A DNA stretch of 7,272 bases. Source: Ruminococcaceae bacterium UBA1213 (lineage in GTDB: Bacteria > Bacillota > Clostridia > Oscillospirales > Acutalibacteraceae). Position numbers and translations under genes: made by a program. The DNA is taken from positions 1-7,272 of the forward strand of contig DBXL01000130.1 in NCBI GenBank assembly GCA_002309275.1, given 5' to 3'. Positions 1 to 4,920 of the stretch are shown here, one piece after another (positions within the stretch are counted from its first letter, which is position 1; each line of letters opens with the position of its first letter). The notes below the pieces were generated by a model, which was not told the DNA's origin, searched no databases, and saw only the letters and a program-made list of their open reading frames with translations.

Positions 1-111
1 CAACAGCCGCAAATGCCTTGGGGATACAATCCTTGGATGCAGATGCCTCCGCAGGGAGCCGATCCCTCTCAACAGCCGCAAATGCCTTGGGGATATAATC
101 CTTGGATGCAG
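1..111 (+). repeat. Tandem coding repeat, 42-bp unit at 69-bp period
   Basis: Bases 1-42 and 70-111 match at 41 of 42 positions; the one difference is c27 versus t96, a silent TAC/TAT change. The unit encodes QQPQMPWGYNPWMQ and the intervening 27 bases encode a P/G-rich spacer. The first copy starts at the window edge, so further copies may lie upstream. Confidence 0.9.
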
Positions 112-1218
112 CAAATGCCCAACACCCCTCCCGTTCAGCCACAGCAGCCTGAACCTAAACCCGCTGCACAGCCTGAACAACAGCCGGTTGCACAGCCCGA
201 ACCCAAACCTGTTGAGCAGCCTGAACAAAAACCTGTTGAGCAGCCTGAACCCAAGCCTGCTGAACCAATCGAAACTCCCCCTCCGGTTCAGCCCGAACCC
301 GAAAAAATAGAAACACCTGTGGAAGCAGTTCAGCCTGTCAAAGCTGCTGTTGATACAAGTGATGAAAGTGAAGAAGAACAAAAACAGGAAACTTTTGAAA
401 ATCTCAAAGTATTTACTGCAGCAGACGTACCTAATTCAAAACAGGTCACTGTTCCCGGCAATTATCAAGCTATTGATGATGCGGCTTTTTCAGGACGCTC
501 TGTGGAAGCCATTGCACTGCCTGAAGGACTTCTCAAAATCGGTGAAAGGGCTTTTGAAAACTGCGATAAACTTTTGACTGTCAATATTCCCTCCACTGTA
601 AAAGAAATAGGCAGAGGTGCTTTCTCCGGCTGTAAGATGCTCAAGAAAGTTGAACTCAACAACAATATTGTCCGTATCAGACAGAGTACCTTCAGCAACT
701 GCGAATCACTTTCCAATATCGTGATACCGAAATCTGTACAGAGCTTTGGAAAACATGCTTTCCTTAACTGCGAATCTATTACTGAAATAGATATTCCTGA
801 TGGCGTTGATGAACTTCCCGAGAACCTTTTCAGCGGCTGTCGTTCACTCGTCAGAGTAAGCGTTCCCGAAAGCGTTTCCGAGATAAGAAAAAATGTTTTC
901 AGTTGGTGTGAGGCTCTCACAACTGTCAATATCCCCGAAGCTGTCAGAGAAATAGATGACGGTGCTTTCACGGGATGTGCTTCACTCAAAACTGTGAATA
1001 TACCTACTAAGCTCAAATCTATCGGTTACGGCTCTTTCAGCAAGTGCGGTAATCTCCGATCGCTTGTTCTTCCCGATACCCTTTCCAATATCAGTCCGAA
1101 TGCTTTCAACGGCTCAAACAGAACTCTTGTTGTAAGATGTTCACCTGATAATAAGTATGTCAAGCACTATTGCAGAATGAACCGTGTAAAGTGCAAGGAT
1201 ATTGAAACCGAAGAGTGA
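1..1218 (+). CDS. BspA-like LRR_5 repeat protein with Pro/Gln/Glu-rich N-terminal repeats (5' truncated)
   Basis: The reading frame is open from base 1, so the gene begins upstream; the ATG at 13 lies inside a repeat and is not the start. Three zones are visible. Residues 1-40 hold two copies of a W/P/M/Q-rich unit (QQPQMPWGYNPWMQ). Residues 49-88 hold five 8-residue units of the QPEPKPVE type, followed by a further Pro/Glu-rich linker. From about residue 150 to 383 there are leucine-rich repeats of the LRR_5 (BspA/TpLRR) kind with a 23-residue period. Eight of these carry the F-x-x-C signature (for example AFENC, AFSGC, TFSNC) followed by an IP step. The C-terminus (LVVRCSPDNKYVKHYC) resembles the usual capping strand of such arrays. 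LRR_5 proteins are often secreted or surface adhesins. The N-terminus is missing, so a signal peptide cannot be judged, and no anchor is seen at the C-terminus. The family call is firm; the ligand and cell location are unknown. Confidence 0.9.
   Translation, partial: QQPQMPWGYNPWMQMPPQGADPSQQPQMPWGYNPWMQQMPNTPPVQPQQPEPKPAAQPEQQPVAQPEPKPVEQPEQKPVEQPEPKPAEPIETPPPVQPEPEKIETPVEAVQPVKAAVDTSDESEEEQKQETFENLKVFTAADVPNSKQVTVPGNYQAIDDAAFSGRSVEAIALPEGLLKIGERAFENCDKLLTVNIPSTVKEIGRGAFSGCKMLKKVELNNNIVRIRQSTFSNCESLSNIVIPKSVQSFGKHAFLNCESITEIDIPDGVDELPENLFSGCRSLVRVSVPESVSEIRKNVFSWCEALTTVNIPEAVREIDDGAFTGCASLKTVNIPTKLKSIGYGSFSKCGNLRSLVLPDTLSNISPNAFNGSNRTLVVRCSPDNKYVKHYCRMNRVKCKDIETEE
145..264 (+). repeat. Five tandem 24-bp coding units (QPEPKPxE type)
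   Basis: Units at 145-168, 169-192, 193-216, 217-240 and 241-264 encode QPEPKPAA, QPEQQPVA, QPEPKPVE, QPEQKPVE and QPEPKPAE. P-K and Q-K/Q-Q versions alternate. Such Pro/Glu repeats usually form extended, disordered spacers, here between the W-rich repeats and the LRR domain. Confidence 0.9.
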
Positions 1219-1243
1219 ATTATATCAGAAAATTCATAAAACA

Positions 1244-1274
1244 AAAGCGGCAGGGAATTTTTTCCTGTCGCTTT
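1244..1274 (+). terminator. Stem-loop after the LRR gene (weak terminator)
   Basis: The arms 1244-1254 and 1264-1274 form an 11-bp stem with one G-U pair around a T-rich 9-base loop. The 3' arm ends in TTT but no longer T-tract follows, so it may terminate poorly or mainly protect the upstream message. The next gene begins 31 bases on, so read-through into it is possible. Confidence 0.55.
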
Positions 1275-1305
1275 GATAATTACAATGAAAGGAGACTCAA
1301 TTTTT

Positions 1306-1596
1306 ATGCGATACTTCAGCGATGAACAAATAAACGAAATGAAAGAACGTGTCAGAAACGACTTTTCTCCCAAATCCAGAGCAGTCTATATGATGTATGT
1401 CAACAGGATAGAGGAGCTTAACAAACAGTATGATGAAGGCAAGGTTACAAGCTCCGAACTCCTTCAGGCTATTTCTGAACTTCAGCGTTTTTCTGACGGC
1501 TACGTTCCCCACAATAATGTAGTGGATAAAAATGATGAAGATGCAGATGCTTATGAATATGAAAACTACGATTTCTCCGTTAAAAATCACTTATAA
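1306..1596 (+). CDS. Hypothetical small acidic protein, 96 aa
   Basis: I do not recognise this protein. It is soluble with no membrane segment or cysteine. Residues 1-65 are charged and probably helical (MRYFSDEQINEMKERV, then RIEELNKQYDEGKVTSSELLQAISELQRF), and the last 30 residues are acidic and probably disordered (DKNDEDADAYEYENYDF). The ATG at 1306 is chosen because AAAGGAG at 1288-1294 precedes it, with 11 bases from GGAG to ATG; the in-frame upstream ATG at 1285 has no such site and would place the ribosome site inside the gene. It follows the LRR gene after a weak stem-loop and may share its transcript. Its last 17 bases overlap the 3' end of the convergent tcdA gene. Confidence 0.7.
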   Translation: MRYFSDEQINEMKERVRNDFSPKSRAVYMMYVNRIEELNKQYDEGKVTSSELLQAISELQRFSDGYVPHNNVVDKNDEDADAYEYENYDFSVKNHL

Positions 1597-2293
1597 TATC
1601 TTTTATTACTTCACCTGCAATAATAAGCCCTGCCACTGACGGCACAAAGGATATGCTTGCCGGTACGGGCTTATTGGTGACTTCATCAAACTGCTTTGTT
1701 TTGGCAGGCTCCTCTTTGGAATATACTACTTTCAATTTTTCTATTCCTCGCTTTTTCAGTTCTCTCCTCATCACTCTGGCAAGGGGACAGACAGATGTTT
1801 TATATATATCATTCACTTCAAAAAGCGTAGGCTCTCGTTTATTTCCCGTACCCATTGACGATATGATTCGGGTACGGGTTTTTTCTGCCTGAACTGCAAG
1901 CTCTATTTTTCCTGTCACATTATCTATTGCATCAACTACATAGTCATATTCCGAAAAATCAAACTGTGCTGCCGTTTCGGGCGTGTAAAATATATTATAC
2001 ACATTTACTTTTATATCGGGATTGATGTCTTTGGCACGTTCTGCCGCAACCTCCGCTTTGTATTTGCCTATTGTAGATGTGAGGGCTATTATCTGCCTGT
2101 TGATGTTCGACTCACTCACAACATCTTTGTCTATCAGGTCAAGCGTTCCTATACCGCCTCTTACAAGTGCCTCTGCAACATATCCCCCTACACCGCCTAT
2201 GCCGAATACTGCCACACGTGCTTTTTTTAATTTATCAAACTTTTCCCCACCTATGAGGGATATCGTTCTTGAAAACCTTTCTTCCATTGACAT
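1580..2293 (-). CDS. tcdA: tRNA threonylcarbamoyladenosine dehydratase, E1-like (TcdA/YgdL family)
   Basis: This is a ThiF/E1-fold enzyme of 237 aa. The family uses ATP to adenylate and dehydrate t6A37 of ANN-decoding tRNAs, giving cyclic ct6A, in the cytoplasm. Visible motifs are the nucleotide loop GIGGVGG (about residues 32-38), DLIDKDVVSESNINRQ (about 52-67), the DAIDN metal/adenylate region (about 121-125), CPLARVMRRELKKRGI (about 169-184) and the family C-terminal block SISFVPSVAGLIIAGEVIKDI. The start at 2293 is chosen because GGAG at 2300-2303 is 6 bases upstream. The ATG at 2299 abuts that site, and the ATG at 2344 lies upstream of the likely promoter. E. coli TcdA is somewhat longer (about 268 aa). 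A different E1-like role cannot be excluded, but the whole-length pattern fits TcdA best. Confidence 0.88.
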   Translation of the reverse strand: MSMEERFSRTISLIGGEKFDKLKKARVAVFGIGGVGGYVAEALVRGGIGTLDLIDKDVVSESNINRQIIALTSTIGKYKAEVAAERAKDINPDIKVNVYNIFYTPETAAQFDFSEYDYVVDAIDNVTGKIELAVQAEKTRTRIISSMGTGNKREPTLFEVNDIYKTSVCPLARVMRRELKKRGIEKLKVVYSKEEPAKTKQFDEVTNKPVPASISFVPSVAGLIIAGEVIKDIISDF

Positions 2294-2314
2294 ATACATC
2301 TCCTTTTTATGTAA

Positions 2315-2344
2315 ATTATACATGATTTGCCCTGAATATTGCAA
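2315..2344 (-). promoter_or_regulatory. Predicted sigma-A promoter of tcdA
   Basis: On the minus strand, TTGCAA (2339-2344), an 18-base spacer and TATAAT (2315-2320) lie just upstream of the tcdA ribosome site. The expected transcript start near 2308 gives a leader of only about 15 bases. The -35 box lies inside a perfect 14-bp palindrome (2335-2348). Confidence 0.65.
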
Positions 2345-2362
2345 TATTTTTTTTCTGTTATT

Positions 2363-2394
2363 TTGATGACAAACCCAAAATTATGTAGTATAAT
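2363..2394 (+). promoter_or_regulatory. Predicted promoter of the 85-aa orphan gene
   Basis: A perfect TATAAT is at 2389-2394, with a TTGATG-like -35 at 2363-2368. The spacer is long (20 bases), so the -35 assignment is weak. The expected start near 2401 leaves a leader of about 25 bases carrying the GGGAG site at 2413-2417. Confidence 0.5.
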
Positions 2395-2426
2395 GAATTT
2401 CAGCAAAACATAGGGAGATGATAAAA

Positions 2427-2684
2427 ATGATAGACTTAAATGAAATTGAAATCAACGAAGAAGACATTAAAGAATTGACTAAAGAAATGAGTATTGCATC
2501 AGGCTTTGAACTGGGGGCAATCAATACTGTAATGCCGGATACCATGAAATACAGCAAAATCAAATATTCTGAATTCATGCTTTCAGAAACACTTACATCA
2601 ACTGATGAGCTTTCCAAAAAGTTGGATAAATGCCGATTCCCCGATATGCCTGCTCAGCACTCCCGCAAAAAATACACACACTGA
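2427..2684 (+). CDS. Hypothetical small protein, 85 aa
   Basis: No family is recognised. The N-terminal 20 residues are strongly acidic (MIDLNEIEINEEDIKELTKE). The middle is mixed, with several Met and Thr, and the C-terminus turns basic with a single Cys (LDKCRFPDMPAQHSRKKYTH). There is no signal peptide or membrane segment. The ATG at 2427 is chosen because GGGAG at 2413-2417 lies 9 bases upstream; the ATG at 2418 directly abuts that site. The gene is a single-gene unit, with its own TATAAT and a strong stem-loop 5 bases after its stop. The acidic leader-like front with a basic Cys-containing tail could suggest a modified peptide precursor, but no modifying enzyme is nearby, so this is only a thought. 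Confidence 0.65.
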   Translation: MIDLNEIEINEEDIKELTKEMSIASGFELGAINTVMPDTMKYSKIKYSEFMLSETLTSTDELSKKLDKCRFPDMPAQHSRKKYTH

Positions 2685-2689
2685 AAACA

Positions 2690-2734
2690 GAAAACTGCAC
2701 AGCTGTTTATTTTTAAAACAGCTGTGCAGTTTTC
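2690..2734. terminator. Strong bidirectional terminator
   Basis: A perfect 19-bp stem (2690-2708 with 2716-2734) surrounds a 7-base loop. The stem ends are A/T-rich, so each strand reads A-run, GC-rich core, T-run. On the plus strand TTTTCTTATTTT follows the core, ending the 85-aa gene. On the minus strand TTTTCTGTTTTC follows, ending the DUF1284 gene, whose stop codon directly abuts the stem at 2735. Confidence 0.92.
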
Positions 2735-3118
2735 TTATTTTATGCAAATGCCTCTCCATTCACAATTACGGCACACTTCTCCAAGTTGATGACAGTTAAT
2801 GATTTTCTCAAATGCAAGTCTTTTCAATTCACTCCACTGCATTCTGTCACCAAATGAAAGACCATATCTTTGAATACACCTTTTGTCTATATCCGAAACT
2901 TTTTTCTGACTCGTACATATGCCTTTGACATTATTCGGACACTTTTCACAAATAACATCACATTCATTTGTCAGGCTCACAACAGGATTATTATTATTCA
3001 GAAATTCTGTTATACAAGCCATTGAAGTGACAAATTCCTTACTATACCCCTTTCCAGCAAAAAACTGTATGCAAAGGCTGTGATGAGAACGTAACTCAAA
3101 ATTTGACAATTTTATCAA
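2735..3118 (-). CDS. DUF1284 family cysteine-rich protein, 127 aa
   Basis: The family hallmarks are present: LRSHHSLCIQFFAGKGYS at the N-terminus (residues 9-26), then two cysteine clusters, C53-x3-C57-x2-C60-x7-C68 and C116-x2-C119-x5-C125. There are eleven Cys in all. The spacing suggests iron-sulphur or other metal binding, but the family has no established reaction that I can name. The start is odd: an in-frame TGA lies 9 bases upstream of 3118 and the first internal Met is residue 33, so initiation must be non-ATG. TTG at 3118 is preceded by GGTGA (3125-3129) at 6 bases; TTG at 3109 is the alternative. The gene overlaps the 3' end of bioY by 23 bases, implying one transcript and probable translational coupling under the BirA-type operator. 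A link to biotin metabolism is inferred only from this context. Confidence 0.85.
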   Translation of the reverse strand: MIKLSNFELRSHHSLCIQFFAGKGYSKEFVTSMACITEFLNNNNPVVSLTNECDVICEKCPNNVKGICTSQKKVSDIDKRCIQRYGLSFGDRMQWSELKRLAFEKIINCHQLGEVCRNCEWRGICIK

Positions 3119-3659
3119 GGCGATTCACCAATACAGCCGCTGCTCCGATTTTAGCAGCGTCAAACAGAAGATACGGCACTACACACGTTCCGAGTGCGGA
3201 AACAAATCCAATAGGCTCTACTTTCTGCGTGTAAACGACCATGAACCACACCGTTCCAAACAAATAGCATACTGCAAGTCCGAGCGTCATGGAAACTATC
3301 AGTACCCATAATTTTCTTCCAAGCTTTTCACACATAAAACCGACTATCAGGGCTGTAAACAAAAATCCGATAATATACCCGCCTGTCATTCCGAAAAGCA
3401 CTCTCAATCCGCCTGAGAACTCTGCAAATACAGGTACTCCGACTATGCCCAAAAGGATATAGACAGCCAGACATAATCCGCCTCTTTTCCAGCCAAGAAG
3501 TCCTCCTGCAATAAATATTGCAAGCGTCTGCAAGGTAAAGGGCACGGGCGTAGGCACGCATATCTGTGCACATACCGCTATCAGTGCAGTAAACATTGAC
3601 ACATACACGAGGTCTTTCAGTGAACGGTCTGTACGCTTTCTTGTTTTTTCCATATTCAT
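3096..3659 (-). CDS. bioY: Biotin transporter BioY, ECF substrate-binding (S) component
   Basis: This 187-aa integral membrane protein has about six hydrophobic segments. Family signatures are TPVPFTLQTLAIFIAGGLLG (residues 37-56), YILLGIVGVPVFAEFSGG (67-84), GMTGGYIIGF (90-99) and the late GTCVVPYLLFDAAKIGAAA block (157-175). BioY captures biotin and works with the shared ECF ATPases and EcfT, which are not in this window. ATG 3659 is chosen because AAAGGA (3669-3674) lies 9 bases upstream; the ATG at 3653 is a less likely alternative. The frame happens to stay open back to 3866, but that stretch covers the operator and promoter. The biotin assignment is strengthened by the BirA-type palindrome upstream. 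DUF1284 follows in an overlapping frame. Confidence 0.94.
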   Translation of the reverse strand: MNMEKTRKRTDRSLKDLVYVSMFTALIAVCAQICVPTPVPFTLQTLAIFIAGGLLGWKRGGLCLAVYILLGIVGVPVFAEFSGGLRVLFGMTGGYIIGFLFTALIVGFMCEKLGRKLWVLIVSMTLGLAVCYLFGTVWFMVVYTQKVEPIGFVSALGTCVVPYLLFDAAKIGAAAVLVNRLDKIVKF

Positions 3660-3685
3660 TTTTATCAATCCTTTTTCCGAAAATA

Positions 3686-3786
3686 TTCCTCTGTCTTTCG
3701 GGAAAGGCAGGCAAAGCTCAAACTTTTTTTCATGTTCGGGGCGAGCGGTACCCTTCACATCCTGTCTTCCCTGAAAGGCAGAGGAA
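3686..3786 (-). other. Long imperfect inverted repeat in the bioY leader (structured RNA or small dispersed element)
   Basis: The arms 3686-3711 and 3761-3786 pair in 23 Watson-Crick positions, with single-base bulges at 3705 and 3772. The 49 bases between hold a smaller hairpin: 3732-3735 with 3757-3760, and GGG 3738-3740 with CCC 3751-3753. It lies between the predicted bioY transcript start (near 3804) and the ribosome site (3669-3674), so it would be the body of the bioY leader. The two non-Watson-Crick positions (3694/3778 and 3707/3765) are G-T on the plus strand but A-C in the bioY transcript, so a plus-strand RNA would fold slightly better. I do not recognise it as a known riboswitch class. 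A miniature inverted-repeat element is the main alternative. Confidence 0.6.
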
Positions 3787-3810
3787 AAATTTTCTATAAA
3801 TTCCATACTT

Positions 3811-3839
3811 ATTATATTACATATTCCGTGAATTGTCAA
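3811..3839 (-). promoter_or_regulatory. Consensus sigma-A promoter of bioY-DUF1284
   Basis: On the minus strand, TTGACA (3834-3839), a 17-base spacer and TATAAT (3811-3816) match both consensus boxes and the ideal spacing. Transcription would start near 3804, giving a leader of about 145 bases. The -35 box lies within one half of the BirA-type operator, so repressor binding would block polymerase. Confidence 0.88.
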
Positions 3840-3868
3840 CCTATTTTTTAAAAAATAGGTTGACAATT
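3831..3868. promoter_or_regulatory. BirA-type biotin operator, perfect 38-bp palindrome
   Basis: Each 19-base half (3831-3849, 3850-3868) is the exact reverse complement of the other. The half-sites TTGTCAACC and GGTTGACAA are separated by 16 bases of T6A6 core flanked by TA. This matches the known BirA operator form (TTGTnAACC with an inverted partner about 14-16 bases on) that controls biotin genes in bacteria with a DNA-binding BirA. Its position over the bioY -35 box fits repression when biotin is plentiful. The birA gene is not in the window. Confidence 0.88.
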
Positions 3869-3881
3869 ATTTTTTAAAACG

Positions 3882-3907
3882 GCGGAACAGATATTTCACT
3901 GTTCCGC
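3882..3907 (-). terminator. Terminator of the aminotransferase-trpS operon
   Basis: A 9-bp GC-rich stem (3882-3890 with 3899-3907) and an 8-base loop lie 7 bases after the trpS stop. On the minus strand it is followed by C-GTTTT and then A-rich DNA, so the T-tract is short. It sits only 13 bases from the BirA-type palindrome. Confidence 0.65.
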
Positions 3908-3914
3908 AATTGTT

Positions 3915-4919
3915 TTATTTTGCAATAAAGCCTATTTTTTTCATGGCCTTGTCAAGTGTACGCTGTGATATTTTCAGTGCAATTTCCGCACTTTTTCTGT
4001 ACTGCTCAACAAGATAATCCTTATTATTGATATATTCTTCAAAACGTGCCTGTATGGGCTTCACTTCTTCAATTACAGCTTCTGCAACGGCTGTCTTGAA
4101 ATCTCCATAGCCCTTGCCCTCAAATTCTATGGCTATTTCATCGGCAGTCTTGCCTGTTACGGCACTCATGATACCTATTAAATTATTGATACCGTCTTTA
4201 CCTTCACCGACTTTTACAACGGCTTCGGAATCCGTTACGGCTCTCTTGAATTTCTTCATGATAGTATCGGGCTTATCAAGCACTGCCACCCATGCATTGA
4301 CATTTTCATCTGACTTTGACATCTTTTTAGACGGATCCTGCAATGACATTACCCTTGCACCCACTGTTGAAATATACGGTTCGGGCACTGTAAATGTATT
4401 GCCATAAATGCCGTTGAAACGCTCTGCAATATTTCTTGAAAGTTCAAGGTGCTGTTTCTGGTCTGCACCAACAGGCACCATGTCTGACTTATATAAAAGA
4501 ATGTCTGCCGCCATCAGTGACGGATAGGCAAACAAGCCTGCATTGACATTATCGGCGTGTTTTGCGGATTTATCCTTGAATTGTGTCATTCTTGACAATT
4601 CACCGAACTGTGTATAGCAGTTCAGCACCCATGCCAGTTCTGCATGAGTATGCACATGACTCTGTATGAAAAACAGGCTTTTTTCTGTATCAATACCGCA
4701 AGCCAAAAGGAGTGCATAAGCATTCAGAATATTTTCTCTGAATTTTTTCGGCTCCTGCCTTACGGTGATAGCGTGCAGGTCTGCAACCGCAAATATACAG
4801 TTATAATCGTCCTGCAGTTTTACCCAGTTTCTCAATGCTCCCAGATAGTTTCCAAGTGTAATGGTTCCGCTGGGCTGTATGGCACTGAATATGACTTTTT
4901 TCTTTTCGGGGGTATCCAT
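3915..4919 (-). CDS. trpS: Tryptophanyl-tRNA synthetase
   Basis: This class I aminoacyl-tRNA synthetase charges tRNA-Trp in the cytoplasm. At 334 aa it has normal bacterial length. The HIGH-equivalent is PSGTITLGN (residues 16-24), and the KMSKS loop is KKMSKSDEN (198-206). Also typical are VADLHAIT (45-52), AYPSLMAADILLYKSDMVPVGADQ (131-154) and the SRNIAERFN helix (161-169). Start 4919 is chosen because GGAG at 4930-4933 is 10 bases upstream; the frame could extend to 4949, but that would overlap the upstream gene and bury this site. The stop of the upstream aminotransferase is one base from the ATG, and the ribosome site lies within its last codons, so the two are almost certainly translated from one mRNA. 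No T-box leader, common for synthetases in this phylum, is seen ahead of the operon. Confidence 0.96.
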   Translation of the reverse strand: MDTPEKKKVIFSAIQPSGTITLGNYLGALRNWVKLQDDYNCIFAVADLHAITVRQEPKKFRENILNAYALLLACGIDTEKSLFFIQSHVHTHAELAWVLNCYTQFGELSRMTQFKDKSAKHADNVNAGLFAYPSLMAADILLYKSDMVPVGADQKQHLELSRNIAERFNGIYGNTFTVPEPYISTVGARVMSLQDPSKKMSKSDENVNAWVAVLDKPDTIMKKFKRAVTDSEAVVKVGEGKDGINNLIGIMSAVTGKTADEIAIEFEGKGYGDFKTAVAEAVIEEVKPIQARFEEYINNKDYLVEQYRKSAEIALKISQRTLDKAMKKIGFIAK

Positions 4920-4920
4920 T

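Noticed and set aside
1..264. CRISPR-like array from the regular repeats
   Set aside because: The repeats are in-frame coding units of 24 and 69 bases without unique spacers.
465..1016. 183-codon open frame on the minus strand inside the LRR gene
   Set aside because: It is the antisense shadow of the 69-base-period LRR array; its periodic composition follows the repeat, and no ribosome site or family match is seen.
2294..2344. Longer tcdA start at 2344
   Set aside because: It would place the TATAAT promoter and the GGAG site inside the coding region; the E1 family start aligns with the ATG at 2293 or 2287.
3328..3714. 128-codon open frame on the minus strand inside bioY
   Set aside because: It is an alternate frame of bioY without hydrophobic or family patterns; the bioY frame is clearly the coding one.
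3660..3866. In-frame N-terminal extension of bioY by up to 69 codons
   Set aside because: It would run through the BirA-type palindrome and the promoter. Even the ATG at 3806 lies at or before the expected transcript start, and BioY proteins begin near the chosen ATG.
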